Positions 8,164-16,801 of a stretch of 64,000 bases of DNA are shown here, piece after piece; positions within the stretch are counted from its first letter, which is position 1; each line of letters starts with the position of its first letter. The translations under genes and the position numbers were made by a program. Source of the stretch: Actinomadura sp. K4S16 (GTDB taxonomy: Bacteria > Actinomycetota > Actinomycetes > Streptosporangiales > Streptosporangiaceae); the NCBI RefSeq assembly GCF_008327685.1, contig NZ_BDDE01000010.1, forward strand, positions 248,001-312,000, in the 5' to 3' direction. The notes under the pieces are model-generated. The model worked only from the letters and a program-made list of their open reading frames with translations, searched no databases and had not been told where the DNA came from.

Positions 8164-9051
8164 TCAGGCGACGCGCTGGGCGGCGTACCGCGGCGACGGG
8201 ACGATCGCGACCGAGCACGGGGCGTGGTGCAGCATCGCCGAACTGGTCGCGCCCAGCAGCAGCGGGTCGAGGCTCCCGGTACCGCGGTCCCCCACCACGA
8301 GCAGGTCGGCGTCCGCGGCGGCGGCCAGCAGGACCTCGCGCGGAGGCTCCAGCAGCAGCGAGACGTCCACATGGACCTTCGGGTACCGCCGCCGCCAGGG
8401 ATGGACGGTCCGCTCCAGCATCGCGGCCCGCGCCTGGTACAGCCGGGCCTTGTCGGTGAACAGGGTCAGGTCGCTCGCGGGCACGGCCCCAGGCTCCCAC
8501 GCCCCGTGGACCACGCGCAGGTCGCAGTCGCGCAGCGCCGCCTCCTCGATGGCGAACCCCACCGCCGCGTCCGCGTGCGCCGACGCGTCGACGCCGGCCA
8601 CGACGAGGCCGCGGTCCCCGCCCGCGTCGCGGACGGCGACCACGGGGCGGCGGGTCCGCGCGGGCAGCTCCACCGCCGTCGAGCCCTCGGGCAGCCGGTG
8701 CCGCTCGTGCGAGCCGACCACGATCAGCTCCGCGTCGTCGGACTCGTGCACCAGGGTCTCGCAGGCGGGCTCGCGCCTCAGCAGCGTGCGGACCTTCCCC
8801 TGCGCGCCCAGGTCGCGAGCGCGGCGCGCGCCCTTGCGCAGCATGTTCTCCCCCGCCCGCTGGAGGATGGCCTCCACCCCGGCGTCCACGTGGCCGCTCG
8901 GGTAAGGCCAGTGCCAGCAATAGCACAGCTCCAGGTCGAGCCCGCGCAGCCGCGCCTCCTCGACCGCCCAGCGCAGCGCGGGGTCGTTCTCCTTGGTCCC
9001 GTCGTAGCCGAACAGGACGTTCGACCTCTGGGCCCTCGTCAGCGCGGCCAT
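8164..9051 (-). CDS. Tandem universal stress protein (UspA x2)
   Basis: The 295-residue protein has two UspA domains. The C-terminal one carries VGDRGTGSLDPLLLGATS, close to the ATP-binding signature; in the N-terminal one the region reads VGSHERHRLPEGSTA and lacks the glycines, so that half may not bind ATP. It is a single gene convergent with the CBS gene and divergent from the GH65 gene; the DosR-like box at 9120-9133 lies about 70 bp upstream of its start. Confidence 0.87.
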   Translation of the reverse strand: MAALTRAQRSNVLFGYDGTKENDPALRWAVEEARLRGLDLELCYCWHWPYPSGHVDAGVEAILQRAGENMLRKGARRARDLGAQGKVRTLLRREPACETLVHESDDAELIVVGSHERHRLPEGSTAVELPARTRRPVVAVRDAGGDRGLVVAGVDASAHADAAVGFAIEEAALRDCDLRVVHGAWEPGAVPASDLTLFTDKARLYQARAAMLERTVHPWRRRYPKVHVDVSLLLEPPREVLLAAAADADLLVVGDRGTGSLDPLLLGATSSAMLHHAPCSVAIVPSPRYAAQRVA

Positions 9052-9119
9052 CCGTCCGGTCCCCTCCCTCGAACGACGGTCTCGCCTTCAGTTTTCGCCG
9101 GTCAGAACCCTTTGGGGAG

Positions 9120-9133
9120 GGGCCGAAGGTCCC
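9120..9133. promoter_or_regulatory. DosR/DevR-like box
   Basis: GGGCC GAAG GTCCC, with the same spacer as the box at 1505. It sits in the 184-bp divergent promoter region of the stress-protein gene (start 9051) and the GH65 gene (start 9236). Confidence 0.6.
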
Positions 9134-9235
9134 GCCGCGCCGGGTCGTCCGGTACTGCCGGGCAGCCGCCGGCCGGTGCCAGCGTGAGAGGGGGAAAGCC
9201 CACCGGAGGGGCTCGGACGACGGTGAGGAGACGCC

Positions 9236-11653
9236 ATGAGGCGGTGGATCCTGGCCCACGACGGCTACGATCCCGCGGCGGAGGGGCTGCGGGAGGCGCT
9301 GTGCACCCTCGGCAACGGCTACCTCGCCACCCGGGGCGCCGCGCCGGAGTCCTCGGCGGACGGCGTCCACTATCCCGGCACCTACGTCGCCGGCTGCTAC
9401 GACCGGCTCCAGGCCGAGGTCGGCGGGCTGCACGCCGACAACGCCGACCTCGTCAACATGCCGAACTGGCTGCCGCTGACCTTCCGCGCCGAGGACGGCG
9501 AGTGGTTCGATCCGGACGCGGCCCTCGACGAGGGCCGGCTCCTGTCCTACCGGCAGGAACTCGACCTGCGGCGCGGCGTCCTGACCCGGCTCGTCCGCGT
9601 GCGCGACCGGGCGGGGCGGACGTTCCGCCTGGCCCAGCGCCGGATCGTGTCCATGGACGAGCCGCACCTGGCCGCGCTGGAGACCACGATCGTCGCCGAG
9701 GACTGGAGCGGCGCGCTGCACATCCGGTCCGGGGTGGACGGACGGGTCGCCAACGCCGGCGTGGAGCGGTACCGGAATCTGCCAGGGACCCATCTCACCC
9801 GCGAGGAACCGCCGCCGCAGCGCGACCCGGAGCTGCTCCTGCTGCGCGCCTCCACCGTCTCATCGAAGATCGGCGTCGGGGTCGCGGCCCGCACCCGGGT
9901 GTCGGTCCCCGCCAAGGCCGTCCGGCTCGCCGAGGCGGGCCTGGTCGCGCAGGACCTGACCGTGGACGCCGAGAAGGGCGCGCACGTCACGATCGAGAAG
10001 GTGGCGGCCGTCTTCACCTCGCGCGACCGCGCCATCGAGGAGTGCGGGGAGGCGGCGCTGGACGCCGCGGCCGGGGCGGGCGGCTTCGACGCCCTGCTGG
10101 AGCGGCACACGCTGGCGTGGAGCCGGCTGTGGCGGCGCTGCCAGCTGAGCGTCGACCAGATCGAGGTCCAGCGCATCCTCAACCTGCACATCTTCCATCT
10201 GATGCAGACCGTGTCGGAGCACATCGTGGACCTCGACGTCGGGGTCCCCGCCCGCGGACTGCACGGTGAGGCCTACCGCGGCCACGTCTTCTGGGACGAG
10301 GTGTTCATCCTCCCGTTCCTGACCATGCGGTTCCCCGAGATCGCCCGGGCCCTGCTGCTGTACCGGTGGCGGCGGCTGCCCGCGGCCCGGCGCGCGGCGG
10401 CGGCCGCCGGGCACCGCGGCGCGATGTACCCGTGGCAGAGCGCCGCCGACGGCCGCGAGGAGACCCAGCTGGTCCACCTCAACCCGCGGTCGGGGCGGTG
10501 GCTGCCCGACCACACGCACCTGCAGCGCCACGTCGGCCTGACGATCGCCCTCAACGTCTGGCGCTTCTACGAGGCGACCGGCGACGCCGAGTTCCTCGCC
10601 GAGTACGGCGCCGAGATCATGCTGGAGGTCGCCCGGTTCTTCGCGGACCTGACCGTCTACGACCACTCCACCGACCGGTACTCGATCCGCGGCGTCATGG
10701 GCCCGGACGAGTACCACGACGCCTACCCGGGACGAGACCATCCGGGCCTGGACGACAACGCCTACACCAACGTCCTCGCCGCCTGGCTGCTGGAGCGGGC
10801 GCTGGAGGCGCTCGCCGTGCTCCCCGAGGACCGCCGCGGGGAGCTGCGCGAGCGGCTCGCGCTGACCCGCGAGGAGATCACCCGGTTCGAGGACGTGGCG
10901 CGCAAGATGTACGTCCCGTTCCACACCGGAGTGATCAGCCAGTTCGAGGGCTACGGCGACCTGGAGGAGCTCGACTGGGCCCGCTACCGGGAGCGCTACG
11001 GCGACATCCGCCGGCTGGACCGGATCCTGGAGGCCGAGGACGACTCGCCCAACCGCTACAAGGCGTCGAAGCAGGCCGACGTGCTGATGCTGTTCTACGT
11101 GCTCTCGCCGGACGAGGTGGACGCCGTCCTGCGGCGCCTCGGGTACGAGTACGGGCCCGAACTGGCCGCCAGGACCATCGCCTACTACCTGCCGCGCACC
11201 AGCGACGGGTCGACGCTGAGCTCGCTCGTCCACGCGTGGCTCCTCGCGCACACCGACGGCGACGAGGCCTGGGGCGTCTTCCTCGAATCGCTGTTCGCCG
11301 ACATCACCGGCGGCCCGCACGGCACGATCTCCGAGGGCGTCCACCTGGGCGCGATGGCCGGCACCGTGGACCTCGTCCAGCGGTGCCACGCCGGCGTCGG
11401 CACCCGGGGCGGCGCGCTGCGGCTGGAGCCGCGGCTGCCCTCCGCGATCGGCGAGCTGCGGCTCGGGCTCCGCTACCGCGGCCACTGGGGCGTCGACCTG
11501 ACCTGCCGCCAGGACCTGGTCCGCGTCGCCCTGCGCCCCGGCGCGGCCTCCCCCATCCGCGTCTCCTACGGCGCCGAGGACGTCGAGATCCAGCCCGGCA
11601 CGTCCTGGGAGAGCCCCCTGCTGGCCGGAAGGCCGCCGCCGGCGATCGGCTGA
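9236..11653 (+). CDS. GH65 family disaccharide phosphorylase/hydrolase
   Basis: The 805-residue protein has the three-part GH65 layout: N-terminal beta-sandwich (about 1-260, beginning with the LGNGYLATRG motif), (alpha/alpha)6 barrel (about 300-700) and a small C-terminal beta domain. The catalytic acid is E492 in GVMGPDEYHD; the phosphate-binding region GGPHGTISEGVHLGAMAGT is intact, favouring a phosphorylase acting on trehalose, maltose or kojibiose rather than a hydrolase. GGTGAGGAG precedes the ATG. In M. tuberculosis the DosR-regulated Rv2006 (OtsB1) carries a GH65 domain beside the stress protein Rv2005c, which matches the context here; no phosphatase domain is fused in this copy. Confidence 0.88.
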   Translation: MRRWILAHDGYDPAAEGLREALCTLGNGYLATRGAAPESSADGVHYPGTYVAGCYDRLQAEVGGLHADNADLVNMPNWLPLTFRAEDGEWFDPDAALDEGRLLSYRQELDLRRGVLTRLVRVRDRAGRTFRLAQRRIVSMDEPHLAALETTIVAEDWSGALHIRSGVDGRVANAGVERYRNLPGTHLTREEPPPQRDPELLLLRASTVSSKIGVGVAARTRVSVPAKAVRLAEAGLVAQDLTVDAEKGAHVTIEKVAAVFTSRDRAIEECGEAALDAAAGAGGFDALLERHTLAWSRLWRRCQLSVDQIEVQRILNLHIFHLMQTVSEHIVDLDVGVPARGLHGEAYRGHVFWDEVFILPFLTMRFPEIARALLLYRWRRLPAARRAAAAAGHRGAMYPWQSAADGREETQLVHLNPRSGRWLPDHTHLQRHVGLTIALNVWRFYEATGDAEFLAEYGAEIMLEVARFFADLTVYDHSTDRYSIRGVMGPDEYHDAYPGRDHPGLDDNAYTNVLAAWLLERALEALAVLPEDRRGELRERLALTREEITRFEDVARKMYVPFHTGVISQFEGYGDLEELDWARYRERYGDIRRLDRILEAEDDSPNRYKASKQADVLMLFYVLSPDEVDAVLRRLGYEYGPELAARTIAYYLPRTSDGSTLSSLVHAWLLAHTDGDEAWGVFLESLFADITGGPHGTISEGVHLGAMAGTVDLVQRCHAGVGTRGGALRLEPRLPSAIGELRLGLRYRGHWGVDLTCRQDLVRVALRPGAASPIRVSYGAEDVEIQPGTSWESPLLAGRPPPAIG

Positions 11654-11675
11654 GCCGGGCGGCGAAAGGCCCGGC
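11654..11675 (+). terminator. Short hairpin after GH65 gene
   Basis: GCCGGG (11654-11659) and CCCGGC (11670-11675) pair directly after the stop codon; the stem is only 6 bp, so this is a weak candidate. Confidence 0.4.
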
Positions 11676-11710
11676 CGGAAGGGGACCGACGGCGTCCGGC
11701 ACGGTGACGT

Positions 11711-11724
11711 TGGACCTCTGCCCT
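11711..11724. promoter_or_regulatory. Degenerate DosR/DevR-like box
   Basis: TGGAC CTCT GCCCT, preceded by T, matches 7 of 10 arm positions of GGGAC-N4-GTCCC. It lies 45-58 bp upstream of the PPOX start codon. Confidence 0.35.
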
Positions 11725-11768
11725 CCCTCGCGGGCGGCGGCGAGCATGGAGTCATGAAGGAGGAAGCC

Positions 11769-12194
11769 ATGAGGAGCGCGGACGGGGCGGCAGGCCTCTC
11801 GCGAGCGGAGTGCCTGCGCCTCATGAGCACCGCCGCCGTCGGCCGGATCGTCTTCACCGAGCAGGCGCTGCCCGCGGTGGCTCCGGTCGGTTTCGTCATC
11901 GACGGCGGGGACGTGGTCATCCCGGTGCCGCGCGGCTCCCGGCTGGTCGCCGCGACCCGCGGCGCGATCGTGGCGTTCCAGGCCGACGACCTGGACGCCG
12001 CCTCCCGTACCGGCTGGTCGGTCACCGCCATCGGCCGGGCGCGGATCGTCCCCGATCCCGGGGACGGCGCCCACGAGGCCCTCCTGCCCTGGACCGCCGG
12101 AACGGACCCGGAGTTCATCCGCGTGTCCTGCCAGCGCGTCACGGGCCTGCGCGTCGGAGCCGTCTCCGCCGGCGACTGCGAGACCGCCGCTTGA
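11769..12194 (+). CDS. PPOX-fold flavin-binding protein (paralogue of the gene at 27)
   Basis: The 141-residue protein carries GRIVFTEQALPAVAPVGFVIDGG and RTGWSVTAIGRAR, the same pattern as the first PPOX gene, so it is probably a small FMN- or F420-binding split-barrel protein. ATG 11769 is preferred over the ATG at 11754 because it follows an AAGGAGGA Shine-Dalgarno by the normal distance. Single gene, ending at a strong bidirectional terminator. Its function is unknown; its place between stress genes suggests hypoxic or redox control. Confidence 0.78.
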   Translation: MRSADGAAGLSRAECLRLMSTAAVGRIVFTEQALPAVAPVGFVIDGGDVVIPVPRGSRLVAATRGAIVAFQADDLDAASRTGWSVTAIGRARIVPDPGDGAHEALLPWTAGTDPEFIRVSCQRVTGLRVGAVSAGDCETAA

Positions 12195-12270
12195 CTCCGC
12201 CCGGGGCGGACGGCACCGCCCGGCCTCCTACTCGCCCCTGACGAAAAGCCCTGAGCACAAACACCCTGAA

Positions 12271-12310
12271 CACGACGAAAGGCCCGGTGGTCGCCGGGCC
12301 TTTGGTCGTG
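12271..12310. terminator. Bidirectional intrinsic terminator
   Basis: A 17-bp stem with one mismatch: CACGACGAAAGGCCCGG at 12271-12287 pairs with 12294-12310. The inner AAAGGCCCGG/CCGGGCCTTT gives a T run on either strand. It separates the convergent PPOX and stress-protein genes. Confidence 0.9.
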
Positions 12311-12334
12311 CGGCGTTCGCCGTGTCCGGTTCCC

Positions 12335-13201
12335 TCAGGTCGCGGGGGTGCCCGCGGCGGGGACCACGGCGACCGGGCAGTGCGCGTGGTGCAGGAGCCC
12401 GTGCGTAACCGCGCGGCTGCGCGGCACGTTCAGGCCCTCGCGGGGATGCGAACCCGCGATCACCAGGTCGACGTCGCGGGACGCGGAGACGAGCGCGGCG
12501 GCCGGGTTGTCCTGGACGATGTCCTCCACGACGTCCACGCCGGGGAAGCGCTTGCGCATCGGCGCGTGCGCCTCGATGACGCGCCACCGGGCCCGCTCCT
12601 CGACGCGGCGGATGTCGACGCCCGCTCCGGGCTCGTCCAGGGCCGCCGGGAACGGCCAGGCGTGCACGACGCGGAGCCGGGCGTCCCGTGCCGCGGCGGC
12701 GCGGAACGCGTACTCCAGGGCCGCGGAGTCGTCGCCGAGGCCGATCCCCACGGCGATCTCACGGCGGTCGGCGGCCGGTTCCCCCCGCACCACCACGACC
12801 GGGCAGGCGGCGTGGCGGACCGCGCCGAGCCCGACCGACCCGAGGACGAGGTCCGCGAACCCGCCGAGGCCGCGGTGGCCCACCACGAGCTCGAACGCCT
12901 CCTCGGAGTGCTCGGCAAGCGCCCGGACGGTGCGCGCGGAGGCCAGTTCCAGGGTCACCGGCACCTCCGGCCTCCGGGCGTGCGCGACGCGCTCGGCGGC
13001 GGCCAGCACCTCCTCGCCCTCCCGCGACAGGAAGACGACCTCGCCGGGAGCGGTGTTGAGCGGGACGTCGTAGCCCCACCGCTCCACCGCGTGCAGGATC
13101 TTCAGTTCGCGCCCGTACCGGGCGGCCTCGTCGGCGGCCCAGGCCACGGCCCGTTCGGACGGGACGGAGCCGTCGGCCCCGACGATGATCGGATCGGACA
13201 T
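12335..13201 (-). CDS. Tandem universal stress protein (UspA x2)
   Basis: The 288-residue protein has two UspA domains; the first carries VGHRGLGGFADLVLGSVG, a full ATP-binding signature, and the second ends AGSHPREGLNVPRSRAVT, which is degenerate. AGAGGAG precedes the ATG. It is the last of a likely operon (alcohol dehydrogenase, USP, USP; 15196 to 12335) with gaps of 67 and 53 bp. Confidence 0.88.
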   Translation of the reverse strand: MSDPIIVGADGSVPSERAVAWAADEAARYGRELKILHAVERWGYDVPLNTAPGEVVFLSREGEEVLAAAERVAHARRPEVPVTLELASARTVRALAEHSEEAFELVVGHRGLGGFADLVLGSVGLGAVRHAACPVVVVRGEPAADRREIAVGIGLGDDSAALEYAFRAAAARDARLRVVHAWPFPAALDEPGAGVDIRRVEERARWRVIEAHAPMRKRFPGVDVVEDIVQDNPAAALVSASRDVDLVIAGSHPREGLNVPRSRAVTHGLLHHAHCPVAVVPAAGTPAT

Positions 13202-13254
13202 GGTCAACTCCTCTTTCGGTCCCTCCGGCGGACGTCCCGCCGGGACGGCGCCGG

Positions 13255-14088
13255 TCACTGGTCGATGGGCACCACGGCCACCGGGCATTGCGCGTGGTGC
13301 AGGACCGCGTGGTTGACCCGGCCCAGCGCCATGCCGACCAGCCCCGTCCGGCGGGCGGCTCCGACCACCACGAGGGCGGCGGACCGCGACGCCTCGACGA
13401 GGGCCTGGGGCGGCGTGCGGTCCGAGACGAGCTGCTCGACCCGGACGTCCGGGTGGTGCTCGCGCAGGCCGGCCAGGGCCTCCGACAGCTCCAGGTCCTC
13501 CAGCACCCTCCGGCGGGGGGACCCGAACTCCGCGCCCACGGCGTGCAGCGCCAGGATCCCGGCGCCGCGCGAGGAGGCCTCCTCGAAGGCCCAGGCGAGC
13601 ACGGCCCGCTCCCCCGGCCTCCCCTCGATCCCGACCACGACAAGGGCCGGGGCGTCGGCGGGGTAGGGCGCCGCGCGCGGCACCACCAGGACCGGGGACC
13701 GGGCGTGCGCCGCGGTGTACAGCCCGACCGACCCGAACAGCAGCCCCTCGAACCCGCCGAGGCCCCGCGAGCCCACGGCCACGAGCGCCGCGTCCTCGCT
13801 GCCCTCCACCAGCGCGGTCCCCGGATCCGTCCGGACGAGCCGCATCTCGATGTCGAGGTCCGGATGCACCTTCAGCGTGTACTGCCGGGCCTCGCCGAGC
13901 AGGTCCTCCCGCTCGGCGGCCAGCCGCCGCAGCGCGTCCGGCGGGATCGTCCCGTCGTCGACCAGCGCCCGGGAGGCGTGGACCAGCTCCAGCGGCATCC
14001 GGTGCCGGACGGCGTAGTCGGAGGCCCAGTCGAGGGCCTGCCAGGCGTGGGCGGAGCCGTCGATCCCCACGATGATCCGAGTCGGCAT
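13255..14088 (-). CDS. Tandem universal stress protein (UspA x2)
   Basis: The 277-residue protein has two UspA domains. The first domain has VGSRGLGGFEGLLFGSVG, a complete ATP-binding signature; the second (VGAARRTGLVGMALGRVN) is changed. Same half-active pattern as its downstream neighbour, suggesting one ancestral tandem form. It is the middle gene of the operon with the alcohol dehydrogenase; AAAGGAA is the likely Shine-Dalgarno. Confidence 0.88.
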   Translation of the reverse strand: MPTRIIVGIDGSAHAWQALDWASDYAVRHRMPLELVHASRALVDDGTIPPDALRRLAAEREDLLGEARQYTLKVHPDLDIEMRLVRTDPGTALVEGSEDAALVAVGSRGLGGFEGLLFGSVGLYTAAHARSPVLVVPRAAPYPADAPALVVVGIEGRPGERAVLAWAFEEASSRGAGILALHAVGAEFGSPRRRVLEDLELSEALAGLREHHPDVRVEQLVSDRTPPQALVEASRSAALVVVGAARRTGLVGMALGRVNHAVLHHAQCPVAVVPIDQ

Positions 14089-14155
14089 GGTGATTCCTTT
14101 CCGAGCCGTCCCGCCGGCCGGGCCTGGAAGGCGCCCGGTCGGCGGCCGGCCGGGC

Positions 14156-15196
14156 TCAGCGGGTCAGGACGACTTTGAGGGCGCCGGTGTGGGCTGCGTC
14201 GGCGAAGACCTCGTAGGCCTTCGGGAACTCGTCCAGCGTGAAGTGGTGGGTGACGAACCGTCCGGCGTCGAGCTGGCGTCCGGCGACGAGCCGGAGCAGG
14301 GTGGGCGTGGAGAAGGTGTCCACCAGGCCCGTGGTGATGGTGATGTCCCGGATCCACTGCTCCTCCAGGTGCAGCGCGGCCGGGGCGCCGTGCACGCCGA
14401 TGTTGGCGATGTGGCCGCCGGGCCGGGCCAGCGCGACGGTCAGCTCGAAGGCCTCGGGGACGCCGACGGCCTCGATGGCCACGTCGGCGCCGAGCCCGTC
14501 GGTCATCTCGCGCACCACCTCCACGGCGTCCTGCCGGGAGTTGTTGACCGTGCTGTCGGCGCCGAACTGCTTGGCCGCCTCCAGTCGGCTGTCGGCCAGG
14601 TCGATCGCCACGATGTGGCTCGGGCTGAACAGCCGCGCCCCCATGATCGCCGCGAGGCCGATCGGGCCGGCGCCCACGACCGCCACCACGTCGCCGGGGC
14701 GGACGGCGCCGTTGAGCACGCCGACCTCGTAGCCGGTCGGCAGGATGTCGGCCAGCATCAGCACGTCCTGCGCGGGCACGCCGGGCGGCAGGGGGTGCAC
14801 CGAGGTGTCGGCGAACGGCACCCGCACGTACTCGGCCTGCGTCCCGTCGATCTTGTGCCCGAGGATCCAGCCGCCCCCGCCGAGGCACTGCCCGTAGCGG
14901 CCCTCGCGGCAGAACCGGCACGTGCCGCACGCGGTGATGCAGGAGACCAGCACCTGGTCGCCCGGCTTGACCGTCTTGACGCCCGGCCCGACGGCCTCGA
15001 TCGTGCCGACCGCCTCGTGCCCGAGGATCCGCCCGTCGGTCACCGCCGGGACGTCCCCTTTGAGGATGTGCAGGTCCGTGCCGCAGATGGTCACCGCGTC
15101 CACCCGCACCAGCGCGTCGCCGTCCGCGACGATCTCGGGCTTGGGCACGTCCTCCCAGGACTTGCGGCCGGGCCCGTGGTACACCAGCGCTCGCAT
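14156..15196 (-). CDS. Zinc-dependent alcohol dehydrogenase
   Basis: A 346-residue medium-chain dehydrogenase. Catalytic zinc ligands C38 (in ICGTDLH), H60 and E61; structural zinc cysteines C90, C93, C96 and C104; nucleotide-binding GAGPIG near 174-179. It most resembles the IPDH/TDH-like ADH group that reduces small ketones or aldehydes with NAD(P)H. As first gene of an operon with two universal stress proteins and behind two DosR-like boxes, it may dispose of reducing equivalents during oxygen limitation. Substrate not deducible. Confidence 0.88.
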   Translation of the reverse strand: MRALVYHGPGRKSWEDVPKPEIVADGDALVRVDAVTICGTDLHILKGDVPAVTDGRILGHEAVGTIEAVGPGVKTVKPGDQVLVSCITACGTCRFCREGRYGQCLGGGGWILGHKIDGTQAEYVRVPFADTSVHPLPPGVPAQDVLMLADILPTGYEVGVLNGAVRPGDVVAVVGAGPIGLAAIMGARLFSPSHIVAIDLADSRLEAAKQFGADSTVNNSRQDAVEVVREMTDGLGADVAIEAVGVPEAFELTVALARPGGHIANIGVHGAPAALHLEEQWIRDITITTGLVDTFSTPTLLRLVAGRQLDAGRFVTHHFTLDEFPKAYEVFADAAHTGALKVVLTR

Positions 15197-15262
15197 GGCG
15201 AGCCTCCCTCATCCGTCCTCAGGTTCGCTACCAGGGTCGGATCCGGCGGTGCGGCGGCGGCA

Positions 15263-15297
15263 GGGCCTAACGTCCCGCCGGGCGGGCCTAACGTCCC
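15263..15297. promoter_or_regulatory. Paired identical DosR/DevR-like boxes, 21 bp apart
   Basis: The same 14-mer GGGCC TAAC GTCCC occurs at 15263-15276 and 15284-15297, two helical turns apart. The pair lies 67-101 bp upstream of the alcohol dehydrogenase start; the distal copy overlaps the stop codon of the upstream DUF4389 gene. Confidence 0.65.
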
Positions 15298-15971
15298 GGC
15301 GCCGCGGGCACCGGCCCGGGCTCAGGCTCGGGCTCGGCACCGCCCATGTCGAGCCGGAACGGTGGGTAGCGGTCGGTCATCAGGAAGGCGTAGCCGGCCA
15401 CCCGCAGGATCCACCGGTCCATCCCCATCACGAACCCGAAGACGCCCCGGAGGTAGCGGCCGGTGAACAGCAGCGCGATGGCGGTGAAGAGCACCAGCAG
15501 GCCGACCAGGCTCGGCGCGTCCCAGTCCGTGTCCTCCCCGCCGTAGCCGCCGCCGGTGAAGACCGCGACCACCAGGTAGTGCGGGATCGCCAGCAGCCAC
15601 CACTTCACCAGCACCAGCCCCCGCGACAGCCGCTCGGGGTAGTCGATCCGCAGCCGGGCCGGGTAGTCCGGGACGTCCTGGAGCGTGAACGGCGGGTACC
15701 GGTCGGTGCCCAGCGCGCCGTACCCGTAGAAGGCCACCCGCCACGCCCAGCGCAGCACCCCGACGTCGAAGTCGAAGATCGCCCGCGGGTACCGGCCGGT
15801 GACCAGGATCGCGAAGAACGCGACCACGGTGAGCACGGTGAACGCGATCCCGAGGAAGAACAGGACGATGTAGTGCGGGATCAGGAGCAGCCACTTCACC
15901 AGCCACAGCCACCGCGACAGCGGCTCCTCCAGCCGCCCCTCGACGTGGACCGGCATGTCTCGACCGTCCAT
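15288..15971 (-). CDS. DUF4389 membrane protein
   Basis: The 227-residue protein has two repeats of a DUF4389 unit (about 10-100 and 110-205), each with a hydrophobic pair of helices ([28 protein letters not shown]) followed by TGRYPR/TGRYLR and TDRYPPF motifs, four membrane segments in total. Function of the family is unknown. ATG 15971 follows GGGGGAGG; an upstream ATG at 16022 has none. The C terminus is a Glu-Pro repeat. Two DosR-like boxes lie about 92-127 bp upstream, so it is probably part of the same regulon. Confidence 0.82.
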   Translation of the reverse strand: MDGRDMPVHVEGRLEEPLSRWLWLVKWLLLIPHYIVLFFLGIAFTVLTVVAFFAILVTGRYPRAIFDFDVGVLRWAWRVAFYGYGALGTDRYPPFTLQDVPDYPARLRIDYPERLSRGLVLVKWWLLAIPHYLVVAVFTGGGYGGEDTDWDAPSLVGLLVLFTAIALLFTGRYLRGVFGFVMGMDRWILRVAGYAFLMTDRYPPFRLDMGGAEPEPEPGPVPAAPGR

Positions 15972-16062
15972 CTCGACCTCCCCCTCAGGCGAGCGCCCGG
16001 CGGCCCCGGTGCGACCGGGCATGTCCTAGACCCACGGTCGGCTTCCGGCCCGCCGCGGCGTA

Positions 16063-16098
16063 GGGAGGAACGTCCGTACCCGGAAGGACCTAGGTCCG
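16063..16098. promoter_or_regulatory. Paired DosR/DevR-like boxes, 22 bp apart
   Basis: GGGAG GAAC GTCCG at 16063-16076 and AGGAC CTAG GTCCG at 16085-16098 (the latter with a perfect GGACCTAGGTCC core). They lie upstream of the DUF4389 gene and just past the end of the next reverse-strand gene. Confidence 0.6.
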
Positions 16099-16126
16099 TG
16101 CGCGACGACGGCCCGGTGGGGGGCGG

Positions 16127-16600
16127 TCAGGTCCGCGCCGCCGGCCCCCTCCGCGGCGCCTGGGCGGCCCGGAGGTCCGGTCGCGTCGCGGTCGCGGGAC
16201 GCGTCTCGGGCCTCTGCAGCCCGAGCTGCACCTTCCACATGGCCTCGGCCAGGGCGTGGAACTGGTAGAGCAGGCGCCGCAGGGCCGGAAGGTCCCCGGC
16301 GGACGCCGTCGCGACGGCGTGCTCGGCCACGATCGTGAGGCGGTTGACGCGGCACGCCAGGAAGTGCGCGAGCGCCTCCTGCCGCACGCTCCCGGCGAGG
16401 GTGTCGAGCAGGACGGCCTCGGCGGCGCCCAGCTCGGCCATGACCTCGGCGGTGGCGGCCCGCACGTCGACGCCCGTCCCGAGGCCGCTCCTCGCCACCA
16501 GCCTGAGCCTGCTCAGCGCGGGGAGGCAGCGCCGGTGGTGCTCGCGCAGCCGGTCCTCCGGAACCGCCCGCTCCATCACACCCGTACCTGTGCCGCTCAT
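16127..16600 (-). CDS. Hypothetical helical protein under DosR-like boxes
   Basis: A 157-residue protein, predicted from composition to be mainly alpha-helical (long Leu/Ala/Arg-rich stretches, two Cys and several His residues, for example HRRCLPALSRL and LYQFHALAEAMWK). I do not recognise a family. ATG 16600 is chosen because GGAGAGGG lies just upstream; the frame is open to 16723. The tail after residue 130 is Pro/Arg-rich. Its promoter carries two DosR-like boxes 21 bp apart, so it is likely induced with the neighbouring stress genes. Confidence 0.6.
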   Translation of the reverse strand: MSGTGTGVMERAVPEDRLREHHRRCLPALSRLRLVARSGLGTGVDVRAATAEVMAELGAAEAVLLDTLAGSVRQEALAHFLACRVNRLTIVAEHAVATASAGDLPALRRLLYQFHALAEAMWKVQLGLQRPETRPATATRPDLRAAQAPRRGPAART

Positions 16601-16695
16601 GTGCCCTCTCCGTCCCGTGGCGGCACGCCGGCCCGCCGTGCCCGTCCTGGCCGCCGCGCACCTCGACGATCCCGGCTCCGGGCGGCGGGCGGGTA

Positions 16696-16730
16696 GGGAG
16701 AGAGGTCCCGCGCGAAAGGACAAAGGTCCC
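16696..16730. promoter_or_regulatory. Paired DosR/DevR-like boxes, 21 bp apart
   Basis: GGGAG AGAG GTCCC at 16696-16709 and AGGAC AAAG GTCCC at 16717-16730, 96-130 bp upstream of the hypothetical gene start at 16600. Confidence 0.6.
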
Positions 16731-16801
16731 GAACCCGCCCGGCATCGCGGCGCCGGCGGGGCGGCTCCCCCTCAGCCCTACACGGGGTTCACGGGCACAC
16801 G

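Noticed and set aside
9105..9118. AACCCTTTGGGGA as a second box near 9120
   Set aside because: Arms do not match GGGMC/GTCCC and spacing is wrong.
13225..13246. CGTCCC-GCC-GGGACG inverted repeat as a further DosR box
   Set aside because: The arms are in the opposite order (GTCCC first) and spacing is 3, so it does not fit the box.
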